Source: Flavisolibacter longurius (GTDB lineage: Bacteria; Bacteroidota; Bacteroidia; Chitinophagales; Chitinophagaceae). Taken from it: 64,000 bases of DNA. Below, piece by piece: positions 24,897-33,911 of this stretch. How positions within the stretch are numbered: position 1 is the first letter of the stretch; each line of letters opens with the position of its first letter. The DNA lies in contig JABUMY010000007.1 of NCBI GenBank assembly GCA_013327885.1, forward strand, positions 236,262 to 300,261, in the 5' to 3' direction. Under the pieces are notes generated by a model. That model was not told the origin of the DNA. It saw only the letters and a list, made by a program, of their open reading frames with translations, and did no database searches. The translations under genes and the position numbers were made by a program.

Positions 24897-25916
24897 TTAT
24901 TCGGGATGCGTTGCGGAATGATGGTCAAATGCCTGCAGCATTTTTTCGTTCAGCACCATTTCCTTCTCGTTAAGTTGCAATGGAGCGGAAGCACTTGCCG
25001 GAGTTTGTTTTTTCTCCAGCCATTTGATGTAATTGTCAACCGCTTTGGTAATGCAGGCCGAGATCTCGTTCTGGCCCTTTTCGCTGTTCAGGTAATCTTC
25101 TTCCTGTGGGTTGGTGATAAAGCCGGTTTCTACCAATATACTGGGCATGGCCGTAGCCTGCAGCACCCAAATACCCACCTGCCGTTGACGCGATCCACCG
25201 CTTACACGGCCAACTTTGGCAAACTGCTCTTCCACCATCTGCGACAGCGTGGCGCTGCGCAAACCAAACTGTTTTGTTTTTACAAGCGAAAGGGCAATGA
25301 ACTCAGGTGAGTTGGGATCGATGTCGCCATATTTTTCTTTGTAGTTGTCTTCTGCCAGCATCGGCGCATTTTCGCGGATGGCGGTTTCCTTATCTTCTGC
25401 CTTGTGAGCACCCCAGATATAGGTTTGTGTACCAACAGCCCTTGAATTAGGTACGGTATACGTACGGTATTGGGCCACTTTACGTGTATGCTTTTTCTTT
25501 TTTTTGCCCTTGCCGGTGTAATACACTTCGTTGCGGTAGCCGGTCAGCTCACGACGGGTGAGGGGCGGCATGGCATTCACGTGAATGGAAATAAAAAGGT
25601 CGCCGCGGTTGCGGTTGGCCACGTTGGCACGTTCACGCAGGTCAACGATCTTTTCCGTTGGCCGTGTTTCAATGATCTTGATCTCGGGGAATTCTTTTTT
25701 CAGCTGGGCCACCAGCTTTTTGGATACGGCAAAACAAATTTCATCTTCATAAGAATAACTGCCCTTTGCGCCATTGTGGCCGCCACTGGGCATAATGCCG
25801 TGTCCGGCATCAATGATAATGGTACGCAAAACCTGTTGCTTTGGCGCTGGCTCGTAAGCGGTCAGAATTAGCAGCGCTGCAAGAAGTGTAAATAGGGAAA
25901 GCGTTCTTTTTACCAT
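24897..25916 (-). CDS. N-acetylmuramoyl-L-alanine amidase (Amidase_3)
   Basis: A 339-aa zinc amidase that cuts the bond between MurNAc and the L-Ala of peptidoglycan stem peptides, used in cell separation. Catalytic motifs are in order: IIIDAGHG (zinc His), the Glu in SYSYEDEICF, LFISIHVNA (second His) and ILVETGFITN (base Glu). An export signal of about 22 residues precedes them. A lysine-rich insert (GKGKKKKKHTRK) lies between the third and fourth motifs. It is the second of two tandem amidase genes (68-base gap) and lies upstream of the Mce gene on the same strand. Confidence 0.92.
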   Translation of the reverse strand: MVKRTLSLFTLLAALLILTAYEPAPKQQVLRTIIIDAGHGIMPSGGHNGAKGSYSYEDEICFAVSKKLVAQLKKEFPEIKIIETRPTEKIVDLRERANVANRNRGDLFISIHVNAMPPLTRRELTGYRNEVYYTGKGKKKKKHTRKVAQYRTYTVPNSRAVGTQTYIWGAHKAEDKETAIRENAPMLAEDNYKEKYGDIDPNSPEFIALSLVKTKQFGLRSATLSQMVEEQFAKVGRVSGGSRQRQVGIWVLQATAMPSILVETGFITNPQEEDYLNSEKGQNEISACITKAVDNYIKWLEKKQTPASASAPLQLNEKEMVLNEKMLQAFDHHSATHPE

Positions 25917-25984
25917 ACTCTGAATTCTTTACGATGATTGGATTTTTACAACGGCTGATGTTTTCTTAACGCAGGCAGTTGCGG

Positions 25985-26944
25985 TTAATTGTTTGCCGCA
26001 CTTACCTGCTGAACGGGTTTGGGTTGTTCTACCGAAGCAATATAGGCTTTGATGGCGTTTAAAATATCCTGCACAATTTCGTTCTGCCCCTCTTCACTGT
26101 TCATGTATTGCTCTTCTTCCGTGTTGGAGATAAAGCCGGCTTCCACCAGGATGCTGGGCATACCCGTAGCATGGAGTACCCAGATGCCTTTTTCATTCCG
26201 CTGCTTGACACCGCGGTTGATGCGGCCACGCTTTTCAAACTCCTGCTGCACCAGTTCGGCCAGTTTCAGGCTTTTTTTAAAGAACTTCTGAGTATAAATC
26301 AACTTCAACGCGTTAAACACCGGGTCGTTCTCTGAATAAGCGCCGGTACTGTCGTCTTCATTGGAGGCAAATTCGGCATGGTCACCTACCAGTTGCTCTT
26401 TGTGCGAATTTTCTGCAGCCGTCCAGATAAAGGTTTCTGTTCCTTTCGATGGGTTTTGAACGTAAACAGTTTCGTACACCGGCACTTTTACGGTTGTCTT
26501 GCGCCGTTTTTTTCCTTTGCCCACCCATTTTTCCTGTTCGGTATAATCTACAATGCGGCGCTCATTCCAGCCACCGGGTGCACGGCCGGCTGAGTTAATA
26601 TGAATGGAAATGAAAAGGTCCGCCTTGGATTCGTTGGCGAAATTGGCCCGGTAGCGGTCACCATCACGTTTGGTTGGGCTGTTGCCGGGAAAAATATCTG
26701 CGGTACGAGTAAACAATACTTTGATGTGGGGAAGTTCCGTTGCCATTTTTTCGCCCAGCTTTTTACCAAGGTTTAGGGTCAGCTGGGCTTCCGTGGAGAT
26801 CAGCCCTCTTGCACCTGGATCGGCGCCGCCGTGGCCGGGGTCAATGATGATGGTTTTTACCGCTTGTTTTTGCGCGGCCGAAAACCGGGGCAAAATCAAA
26901 AACAGGAACACACAGGGTAATAGGATAATTGTTTTTTTTAGCAT
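25985..26944 (-). CDS. N-acetylmuramoyl-L-alanine amidase (Amidase_3), tandem paralogue
   Basis: A 319-aa paralogue of the next gene with signal peptide MLKKTIILLPCVFLFLILP and the same order of motifs: IIIDPGHGGADPGARG, Glu in STEAQLTLNL, LFISIHINS and ILVEAGFISN. The basic insert here reads GKGKKRRKTTVK, at the same place. Tandem duplication with divergence implies separate roles or regulation. It is divergent from lptD with an 79-base gap between the start codons, so cell-wall and LPS functions share a control region. Confidence 0.92.
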   Translation of the reverse strand: MLKKTIILLPCVFLFLILPRFSAAQKQAVKTIIIDPGHGGADPGARGLISTEAQLTLNLGKKLGEKMATELPHIKVLFTRTADIFPGNSPTKRDGDRYRANFANESKADLFISIHINSAGRAPGGWNERRIVDYTEQEKWVGKGKKRRKTTVKVPVYETVYVQNPSKGTETFIWTAAENSHKEQLVGDHAEFASNEDDSTGAYSENDPVFNALKLIYTQKFFKKSLKLAELVQQEFEKRGRINRGVKQRNEKGIWVLHATGMPSILVEAGFISNTEEEQYMNSEEGQNEIVQDILNAIKAYIASVEQPKPVQQVSAANN

Positions 26945-27004
26945 ACCAGATTTTTGAGTGACGGTTTAGTATTTTCTTCACAACTCACTTAATAGGCAAA
27001 CAGT

Positions 27005-27012
27005 TACTTTTG
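27005..27012 (+). promoter_or_regulatory. -7 box for lptD
   Basis: TACTTTTG matches TAnnTTTG and ends 11 bases before ATG 27024, implying a very short 5' leader. Confidence 0.6.
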
Positions 27013-27023
27013 TTTCACACTGT

Positions 27024-29786
27024 ATGCGCGGACTGTACAAATTTACTTTTAAAAAATTAAGTGTTGCTCCCGCAATCCTCATATTTTGCACTATCATAAC
27101 GTACAGCGCCACAGCAGGATATACAGGACGGTCAAAATACAGCGATTGTGCCATAACTGCAAATAACGGAACCTGCCAATCGTTTTTTCCACAACAAAAA
27201 GACACCATTCCGCTGACAAGGGCAGGCCGCGATACCCTTCCGCTTTCCGACTCGTTACGGCTGCGCCAGGCAAACGATACGTCAATCACGGGCTTACGCG
27301 ATACGATTGTTCCCACCACCGATACGTTTAACCTGCGGATGTCGAGCGATACCCTGGATGCGAAGGTGGACTACCAGGCCGAAGACAGCGCCGTGCTTTT
27401 TGTAAAAGATCAAAAATTTATCTTATATGGAAAAACAAAGATCAATTACAAGGATGTGGAAGTAAATGCACCCACCACCGAAATTGACCAGGGAAGAAAT
27501 GTACTAACGGCATTTGGTTCAAAGGACAGTTTGGGAAACATCATTGCCCGTGCCAATTTTCAGCAGGGCCAGCAAAAATTTGAAAGCGAATCCTTCGAGT
27601 ATAATTTCAAATCCCAAAAAGGGCTGACCAAGAATACCTATACCCACGAAGGGGAAATGTTCATCAAGGCCAACGTTTCCAAAAAGATCGACGCCAACAC
27701 TATCTATATAAAGGAAGGCTATTTTACTACCTGTAACCTCGACGAGCCGCATTTTGCGTTTAAGTCCAACAAGATAAAAGTGATCAGCAATAACGTGGCC
27801 GTATCCGGACCAACGCACCCCGAGTTTGAAGGCGTGCCGTTGCCGATCTACCTTCCGTTTGGTATTTACCCGCTTTACCGCGGCCGGCACTCGGGCATTA
27901 TGATGCCGCAGTTTGCCAACAACCAGCAAATGGGTCTCGGCCTGGAAGGGCTGGGTTATTATTATGTGCTGAATGATTATGTTGACGTGACCACCCGTGC
28001 CAATCTCTATTCCTACGGTGGCTGGAACCTGACGGTCACACCATCTTACCGCAAGCGATACCGCTACAACGGTTCTTTCAACATTGCTATCAACCGGAAC
28101 AAATTTGCCTTTAAAGGCGACCCGGATTATAACCTGGTAAAAACCTTCCAAGTAAACTGGAGCCACAGCGTGGATTCAAGGGCAAGACCGGGAACAACAT
28201 TCAGCGCTTCGGTAAACGCCGGTTCCACCCGCCACAACGAGCTTATTCCGAACAACCCGTACCGTAACGTACAGAACCAGTTGTATTCTTCCATTGCCTA
28301 TTCCAAACAATGGCAGGGAAAGCCCTATTCGCTTACCTTAAGTGCCAACCATAACCAGAACAGCCAGAACCGGCTTGTGAACGTTATTTTGCCTGATGCC
28401 GGTTTTATGGTAACCACGCAATACCCTTTTCAGCGGAAAGAAATGGCCGGTACGCCAAAATGGTATGAGAAAATCGGTATCGGCTACAACCTTGTGGCCC
28501 GCAACCAGCTTTCCTTCTACGATACCGGCAGGGTAACATTTAGTAAGATTATCGATACCCTGCAATGGGGTGCGCAGCACCGGTTTCCTATTACATTGCA
28601 GTTGCCGCCGATGGGCAATTTTTTTGTCAGCCCCTCGGTTAGCTACGAAGAAACCTGGTACACCCAACGCTTTAGCCGCACCTGGAACTCGCAGAAGGAA
28701 AAAGTGGATACGGTTTCCATCAGCAAAGGATTATACCGCGACAAGCAAATGAGCTTTGGTGTTGGGGTGAACACGAATATTTATGGCCTGGTGGAATTTG
28801 GCAAGAACTCACGCATCAAAGCCATCCGGCATGTGATACGACCGACGTTGAGCTTTAACTACAAGCCCAATATGTCGAAGCAGAACTTTGACATTGTGCA
28901 GGTGAACGCCAACGGGCAGCGGCTGGCCCTGCCGCAGTTTGAAGGCAACCTGTTTGCGCCGTATTCTTATGGCCGCTTTGGTGGACTTTCCTTTTCCATC
29001 GACAACAACATTGAAATGAAGGTGCGGGGGAAAAAGGATACGGTGGATCGAAAGGTAAAACTGATCGATGGTCTGACCTTTTCGAGCGGGTACAACTTCC
29101 TGCAGGATTCATTCAAGCTCCAGCCAATTTCCATGAGCTTCCGTACCACGCTGTTTGAAAAACTGAGTATTTCGGCCAACGGCCAGATCGATCCCTACCA
29201 AACCGATGCCGCCACCGGTCTCCGCCGGAACCGGTTTGTTTGGCAGGATGGCCGTTTCACGCTGGGCCGTTTTACCGGCGGTAGTGTGTCGGCATCAACG
29301 TCTTTTCAAAGCAGCCGGAAAGACGATGGCAAAACTACCCAGCAGCCGGGTACAACTACAATCTCTGATCCGCGTCTGCTAGCCGACCAGCAAATGCTTT
29401 CGGACTATATGGCCCGCAACCCCGCGGAGTTTGTTGATTTTAATGTGAACTGGTCCGTCAACCTTTCGTATTCGCTGACGCTGAACCGGCGCCTGAAACC
29501 CGATTATTCGGGGTACACCACCGAAACCTATTCCAGCGTTTCGTTCAACAACAGCTTTAACTTGACGCCGAAATGGAACTTCAGTACGCAGGGCTTTTTT
29601 GATGTGACCACTACCAAACTTACCATGTTTACCATGAGCATTGCCCGTGAAATGCACTGCTGGCAAATGGCCATCAGCGTGACGCCGATCGGCTCCTACC
29701 GTTTCTTTAATATCAGCATCAGTCCCAAATCGGGCATGCTCCGCGACCTGCGCATCAACCGCACGAGAACGTTTTACAATTATTAA
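27024..29786 (+). CDS. lptD: LPS-assembly protein LptD
   Basis: A 920-aa outer-membrane protein. The N-terminal part has a membrane/signal segment (about residues 15-30) and an OstA-type domain (about 115-250; KFILYGKTKINYKDVEVNAP, NTIYIKEGYFTTCNLDEPHF). The rest is the long beta-barrel with strands such as RGRHSGIMMPQFANN and SPSVSYEETWYT, through which lipopolysaccharide is inserted into the outer leaflet. Bacteroidota LptD proteins have this size and the CNLDxPHF motif. Its divergent neighbours are the amidases, and the OstA-like and Mce genes follow, so the region is an envelope-biogenesis block. Confidence 0.92.
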   Translation: MRGLYKFTFKKLSVAPAILIFCTIITYSATAGYTGRSKYSDCAITANNGTCQSFFPQQKDTIPLTRAGRDTLPLSDSLRLRQANDTSITGLRDTIVPTTDTFNLRMSSDTLDAKVDYQAEDSAVLFVKDQKFILYGKTKINYKDVEVNAPTTEIDQGRNVLTAFGSKDSLGNIIARANFQQGQQKFESESFEYNFKSQKGLTKNTYTHEGEMFIKANVSKKIDANTIYIKEGYFTTCNLDEPHFAFKSNKIKVISNNVAVSGPTHPEFEGVPLPIYLPFGIYPLYRGRHSGIMMPQFANNQQMGLGLEGLGYYYVLNDYVDVTTRANLYSYGGWNLTVTPSYRKRYRYNGSFNIAINRNKFAFKGDPDYNLVKTFQVNWSHSVDSRARPGTTFSASVNAGSTRHNELIPNNPYRNVQNQLYSSIAYSKQWQGKPYSLTLSANHNQNSQNRLVNVILPDAGFMVTTQYPFQRKEMAGTPKWYEKIGIGYNLVARNQLSFYDTGRVTFSKIIDTLQWGAQHRFPITLQLPPMGNFFVSPSVSYEETWYTQRFSRTWNSQKEKVDTVSISKGLYRDKQMSFGVGVNTNIYGLVEFGKNSRIKAIRHVIRPTLSFNYKPNMSKQNFDIVQVNANGQRLALPQFEGNLFAPYSYGRFGGLSFSIDNNIEMKVRGKKDTVDRKVKLIDGLTFSSGYNFLQDSFKLQPISMSFRTTLFEKLSISANGQIDPYQTDAATGLRRNRFVWQDGRFTLGRFTGGSVSASTSFQSSRKDDGKTTQQPGTTTISDPRLLADQQMLSDYMARNPAEFVDFNVNWSVNLSYSLTLNRRLKPDYSGYTTETYSSVSFNNSFNLTPKWNFSTQGFFDVTTTKLTMFTMSIAREMHCWQMAISVTPIGSYRFFNISISPKSGMLRDLRINRTRTFYNY

Positions 29787-30414
29787 GGCAGAAGGAAACC
29801 TGATATTGGGATATTAGGATATTGAGATATTTTTTCCAGCACCTATTCTACTTGCTGGTTTGGCGAAATGAATTTTGTGTATTCTTTCATTCGGGATTGC
29901 AAACAAGTGTAATCAATAAACTTCTTCGGAGCGATAACAATAAATTCGAAAGTGCAAATAAAGCATCCTGATTACAATGCTTGGGAAAGCAGGTTTGCCT
30001 GAATGCTAATGTTTTGACCTGTGCAAAACCGGCTCCGGAGGAGCCACAATTTTTTAGCATATCATCCAAGAATGGGAATGGCCCCGGAGGAGCCACGTGT
30101 TTATAGTAAATCCTCAAAGAGAGATAAATGGGCTCCGAAGGTGCCCCGTGTTTCTGTAACAGGTAACACGAAGCTCCTTCAGAGCTAATGAAATTTTAAA
30201 GGCTGACTTTCTATAAACACGAGGCGCCTTCAGCGCCAAAACGGCGAATGAAACTTCGCAACGCGGCTGTTACTACAATTGGGTAATGCTGCTGTCACGA
30301 TGGCAATGCCGTTGTCACTTTCAATGGGTAATACAATTGCTTATTTGACTGTTATATCAAAATGCAACTGGCCAAAATCTAAACGACCCCAACTCACCAC
30401 TGACCACTCACCAC
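29787..30414. other. 628-base gap filled with repeats
   Basis: Starts with a GATATT array 15 bases after the lptD stop, then about 190 bases with one weak hairpin (AAGCAT / ATGCTT at 29961-29982), then a multi-hairpin element (30031-30416). A minus-strand frame at 29887-30117 runs into the hairpins and is not accepted. Confidence 0.7.
29802..29833. repeat. GATATT-unit array, 8-base period
   Basis: GATATTGG, GATATTAG, GATATTGA, GATATTTT. Located 15 bases after the lptD stop codon. Confidence 0.75.
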
Positions 30415-30416
30415 TC
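30031..30416. repeat. multi-hairpin dispersed element, copy A
   Basis: Contains five palindromes: GGCTCCGGAGGAGCC (30031), GGCCCCGGAGGAGCC (30080), GGCTCC-GAA-GGTGCC (30132), AGCTCCTTCAGAGCT (30172) and GGCGCCTTCAGCGCC (30223). The flanking words CACGTGTTTATAG and CTATAAACACGAG are inverted, so 30080-30237 can fold as one long nested stem. The homologous stretch continues to a heptamer array overlapping the plsC stop. Copy B at 61615 aligns along most of its length. Confidence 0.85.
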
Positions 30417-30419
30417 ACC
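30392..30419. repeat. heptamer array over the plsC stop codon
   Basis: ACTCACC, ACTGACC, ACTCACC, ACTCACC, exactly 7 bases each. The TGA stop of the minus-strand acyltransferase gene (30415-30417) is inside the last unit. Confidence 0.85.
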
Positions 30420-31149
30420 GCTTGTGCTTTACATAATAATCCCGCATGATGTTAAACGCTTCCACTTTTACCTGCTGCGTTGTTTTTCCTTCTACGGGAA
30501 TCGGTTCAAGGAAATGCATTTGCACCACAGTAGGCCAGAAAAAGAATTTTTTCCGTGGCAGGGCTTTGGCCGAATTAAAGATGACAGCGGGGATGATCTC
30601 TTTTTTTGTATCGATCGCCAGGCGGAAAGCCCCGTCCTGGAAACGCAGGAGCGGTTCTTTGGTTTTGTTGCGGGTGCCTTCGGGATAGATGCACATGTGC
30701 AGGCCTTGCTCTAGCACTTCTTTCATCTTGCCATAACTCGACCGCCGGCTTTCTTCGCTATTACGGTCAACCAGCACGGCGCCGCGGCGGTAAATAATGC
30801 CAAAGACGGGGATATTGGCCATCTCCACTTTTGCAATGGTTTTGTTTGGACCGGGAATGGACGGTGAAGAAATCGGAGGATCCATCATGGAATTGTGGTT
30901 GCAGATCACCACGTAATTCTTTCCTTTTTTAAAATTCTCTTTTCCTTTTATCACCCGGAAAATGCCGGAAAGGGGAAGAAAGATACCCAGCCAAATAGAC
31001 CAGAAAAAATAAGCGATCCGGGAACGTTTGGGCTCGGGCCACAACACCGACAAAGCGATTGGCAGGAGAAAGATCAACAGCGTAATCGAAAAAACAAGAA
31101 TGGCCCACACGGCAAAAATGCGCCCCAGGATATTTTTTACAACCTTCAC
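30415..31149 (-). CDS. 1-acyl-sn-glycerol-3-phosphate acyltransferase (PlsC family)
   Basis: A 244-aa membrane-associated acyltransferase that adds the second acyl chain to lysophosphatidic acid, the step before CDP-diacylglycerol. Two N-terminal hydrophobic segments precede the catalytic H-x4-D motif (NHNSMMDPP), and later the family motif YPEGTRNK is present. The first codon is GTG at 31149, placed 18 bases after a good -7 box. Its product phosphatidic acid is the feedstock of the inositol-lipid genes a little downstream on the opposite strand. The TGA stop lies within the heptamer array of copy A. Confidence 0.9.
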   Translation of the reverse strand: MKVVKNILGRIFAVWAILVFSITLLIFLLPIALSVLWPEPKRSRIAYFFWSIWLGIFLPLSGIFRVIKGKENFKKGKNYVVICNHNSMMDPPISSPSIPGPNKTIAKVEMANIPVFGIIYRRGAVLVDRNSEESRRSSYGKMKEVLEQGLHMCIYPEGTRNKTKEPLLRFQDGAFRLAIDTKKEIIPAVIFNSAKALPRKKFFFWPTVVQMHFLEPIPVEGKTTQQVKVEAFNIMRDYYVKHKR

Positions 31150-31167
31150 AACAATATTTTAAGGTGG

Positions 31168-31175
31168 CAAAAATA
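31168..31175 (-). promoter_or_regulatory. -7 box for the acyltransferase gene
   Basis: On the minus strand TATTTTTG matches TAnnTTTG, 18 bases before the GTG start at 31149. Confidence 0.55.
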
Positions 31176-31204
31176 TTCAATCAGCGGTTACCGCATTGCA
31201 TTTC

Positions 31205-31876
31205 TTACAAGGCCCAGTCAATAGGGTCGATGCCTTTGCTGACAAGAAAGTCATTTGTTTTGGAAAAATGCCGGCAGCCAAAGAAACCGTTGTTGGCCGA
31301 CAGCGGCGACGGGTGCGCTGCTTTCAGGATGTGATGTTTTGCGGTGTTGATAAGCGCCACCTTTTCCTGTGCAAACTTTCCCCATAACAAAAAAACAATG
31401 GCTTCTTTTTTTTCGGCCACCTTTTTAATCACCGTATCGGTAAAATGGTGCCAGCCGATCTTTGCATGACTCATCGGCTCCCCGGCCCTCACCGTCAGCG
31501 AAGCATTCAGGAGCAACACGCCTTGCTGTGCCCATTTGGTAAGATTGCCGGTTCGCGGAATCGCAATGCCAACATCTTCGTGCAGCTCTTTAAAAATATT
31601 CACGAGTGAAGGCGGCGGTTGAATGCCATCCTGTACCGAAAAGCTAAGTCCCATGGCCTGACGGGGACCGTGGTACGGGTCCTGTCCGAGGATCACTACT
31701 TTCACCCTGTCGAAAGGTGTTTGCTCAAATGCATTAAATATAAGGGAACCGGGAGGGTAAATGGTTTTGCCTTGGGCCTTTTCTGTTTTCAGGTGTTCGG
31801 TTATTTGCTTGAAGTAGGGTTTTTTAAACTCATCTTCCAGCACTTCTTTCCAGGAGGCTTCCATCTTTACGTTCAT
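31205..31876 (-). CDS. ung: uracil-DNA glycosylase
   Basis: A 223-aa family 1 UDG that removes uracil from DNA. Motifs: [12 protein letters not shown] (general-base Asp and the water-activating loop), the [12 protein letters not shown] loop, LLLNASLTV, and HPSPLSA with the catalytic His. Length fits the family. ATG 31876 gives the standard opening; a possible alternative is ATG 31864. An upstream -7 box at 31905 supports this, and excludes the longer frame up to 31948, which would overlap the promoter. Confidence 0.97.
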   Translation of the reverse strand: MNVKMEASWKEVLEDEFKKPYFKQITEHLKTEKAQGKTIYPPGSLIFNAFEQTPFDRVKVVILGQDPYHGPRQAMGLSFSVQDGIQPPPSLVNIFKELHEDVGIAIPRTGNLTKWAQQGVLLLNASLTVRAGEPMSHAKIGWHHFTDTVIKKVAEKKEAIVFLLWGKFAQEKVALINTAKHHILKAAHPSPLSANNGFFGCRHFSKTNDFLVSKGIDPIDWAL

Positions 31877-31904
31877 CGACAGGAGGTTTTCGTATTGTGT
31901 GCAA

Positions 31905-31912
31905 CAAATGTA
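31905..31912 (-). promoter_or_regulatory. -7 box for ung
   Basis: TACATTTG on the minus strand, an exact TAnnTTTG match, 28 bases upstream of the ung ATG. Confidence 0.6.
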
Positions 31913-32131
31913 CTGCCGAAAAACGGATGGCGCTTTTTGCCAAGCCAAGCGAATCGATTTTATGCGTGCACTTTTTGCGTCAGCAGTTTGTAAAACTCAT
32001 TGGTCAGAACAGGGGACATGCGTTCTTGTTTGTTTTATCCGTTATTTTGCGCCACGGCCGGGAAGCCTGCATAGATTGGCTCGCAAACTCCCTTCCGCTT
32101 AACATCTTTTACAGTTTAATTTTTTTACTAC

Positions 32132-33457
32132 ATGCAGAATACAATACAAAAAACCAATGGAAAGCTCGGTGTGCTAATACCCGGGCTAGGCGCTGTGGCC
32201 ACCACCTTTATTGCAGGTGTTGTGGCCGTGAAGAAAGGCATTTCGCAACCGGTGGGTTCACTGACGCAAATGGGCAATATCCGCCTGGGCAAACGTACCG
32301 AGAACCGTTACCCGAAAATAAATGAATTTGTTCCCCTTGCCGGGCTGGATGAACTGGTGTTTGGTGGCTGGGATGTGTACAGCGATAATGTGTTTGAAGC
32401 GGCCAGCAAAGCAAAAGTGCTGGAGCCCATGCTGCTGCATGCCGTAAAAGCGGAGCTGGAAGCGATTCAGCCGATGAAGGCTGTTTTTGACAAATCCTAC
32501 ATTTCGAATCTTGATGGCGAACACGTAAAAGAAGCCGCTACCAAAGCCGACCTGGCAAAGATGGTGATGGACGATATTGAGAACTTCCGTGATGCCAACG
32601 ATTGCGAACGAGTGGTGATCGTTTGGTGTGGTTCCACCGAAAAATACATTGAGGTTTCTGATGTGCACCAAAGCATTGAAGCATTTGAAGAAGGCCTGCG
32701 CAACAACGACCCGGCTATTTCGCCTTCCATGATCTATGCGTATGCCGCATTGAAGCTGGGTGTTCCGTTTGCCAACGGTGCGCCTAATCTTACCTGCGAC
32801 ATTCCCGGACTGGAAGACCTGGCCAGGCAAACCGGTACGCCGATCGGTGGCAAAGATTTCAAAACCGGTCAGACCCTGATGAAGACCATCGTGGCACCGG
32901 GACTTGCCGCCCGTGCCCTTGGTGTACGGGGTTGGTTCTCCAGCAATATTTTGGGTAACCGTGACGGTTATGTGCTCGATCACCCGGATAACTTCAAAAC
33001 AAAAGAAGTTTCCAAACTGAGCGTACTGGAAGACATCCTGCAGCCGGAGCACAACCAGGAACTGTATGGCGATATCTACCACAAAGTGCGGATCAACTAT
33101 TATCCTCCTCACGGTGATAACAAAGAAAGCTGGGACAACATCGACATCTTTGGCTGGCTGGGTTACCAGATGCAGATCAAGATCAATTTTCTTTGCCGCG
33201 ATTCAATTCTGGCTGCGCCGATCGTGCTTGACCTGGCCCTGTTCATGGACCTTGCCAAGCGGAATAACATGTCGGGCATACAAGAATGGTTGTCGTTCTA
33301 CTTTAAATCACCGCAAACCGCACCTGGTCTGCGTCCGGAGCACGACATTTTCAAGCAACTGATCAAATTACAAAATACGCTCCGTCACATGATGGGCGAG
33401 GACCTGATCACACACCTGGGACTGGACTATTACCAGGACCTGGTGGAAGTTCTCTAA
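32132..33457 (+). CDS. inositol-3-phosphate synthase (myo-inositol-1-phosphate synthase)
   Basis: A 441-aa NAD-dependent enzyme that turns glucose 6-phosphate into inositol 3-phosphate (L-myo-inositol 1-phosphate). The N-terminal Rossmann segment is LGVLIPGLGAVATTFIAGV. Further family signatures are SPSMIYAYAALKLGVPFANGAP, GGKDFKTGQTLMKT and SSNILGNRDGYVLDHP. The gene is followed after one base by a PgpA-like phosphatase and heads the cluster running to 38838. In Bacteroides the same enzyme starts inositol-lipid synthesis. Inositol could also serve other uses, but the neighbouring lipid genes argue for this one. Confidence 0.95.
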   Translation: MQNTIQKTNGKLGVLIPGLGAVATTFIAGVVAVKKGISQPVGSLTQMGNIRLGKRTENRYPKINEFVPLAGLDELVFGGWDVYSDNVFEAASKAKVLEPMLLHAVKAELEAIQPMKAVFDKSYISNLDGEHVKEAATKADLAKMVMDDIENFRDANDCERVVIVWCGSTEKYIEVSDVHQSIEAFEEGLRNNDPAISPSMIYAYAALKLGVPFANGAPNLTCDIPGLEDLARQTGTPIGGKDFKTGQTLMKTIVAPGLAARALGVRGWFSSNILGNRDGYVLDHPDNFKTKEVSKLSVLEDILQPEHNQELYGDIYHKVRINYYPPHGDNKESWDNIDIFGWLGYQMQIKINFLCRDSILAAPIVLDLALFMDLAKRNNMSGIQEWLSFYFKSPQTAPGLRPEHDIFKQLIKLQNTLRHMMGEDLITHLGLDYYQDLVEVL

Positions 33458-33458
33458 T

Positions 33459-33911
33459 ATGTTTTTCTCAAAACTCATCGCCACAGCCTTTGGCGTTGGC
33501 TACATACAAAAAGGTGCAGGCACAGTGGCTGCACTTTTTTGTTGTGTTGCCTGGTATTTTTCGCGGGAGAATGCTACTTGGTGGACCGAAGCCGCATTTC
33601 TCATTGCCTTATTTTTCCTTGGTGTATTCACCGCGAATAAGGTGGAAAAGGAGTGGGGGCACGACAGCAACCGGGTGGTGGTCGATGAAGTACACGGCAT
33701 GCTGGTAGCGCTTTTCCTGCTTCCGGCCGATTGGCGCTATGTGCTGGCAGCGTTTGTGCTTTTCCGTTTTTTTGACATTGTAAAGCCGCTGGGCATTCGC
33801 CGGGCGGAACGCCAGCCTGCGGGTTGGGGGGTGATGCTGGATGATGTGTTGGCTGGATTGTATTCTAACGTAATTTTGCAGCTTATCATTAAAAGCCACC
33901 TTCTTTCATGA
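33459..33911 (+). CDS. PgpA-like phosphatase, probable phosphatidylinositol-phosphate phosphatase
   Basis: A 150-aa membrane protein of the phosphatidylglycerophosphatase A family. Motifs: GVGYIQKGAGTVAAL (family form GxGxxPxAPGT), VVVDEVHGM, RFFDIVKPLGIRR and VMLDDVLAGL with the Asp pair for metal. In Bacteroides a PgpA homologue in the inositol-lipid locus removes the phosphate from phosphatidylinositol phosphate; the position directly after inositol-phosphate synthase suggests the same job here rather than phosphatidylglycerol synthesis. The start codon is one base after the previous stop, and the gene overlaps the next by ATGA. Confidence 0.88.
   Translation: MFFSKLIATAFGVGYIQKGAGTVAALFCCVAWYFSRENATWWTEAAFLIALFFLGVFTANKVEKEWGHDSNRVVVDEVHGMLVALFLLPADWRYVLAAFVLFRFFDIVKPLGIRRAERQPAGWGVMLDDVLAGLYSNVILQLIIKSHLLS

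Noticed and set aside
29887..30117. 76-codon minus-strand frame before copy A
   Set aside because: Its first part is the hairpin sequence of the repeat element; no family resemblance could be found.
30031..30416. Multi-hairpin element considered as an insertion sequence or riboswitch
   Set aside because: No transposase frame inside, and the position at the 3' side of both genes does not fit a riboswitch.
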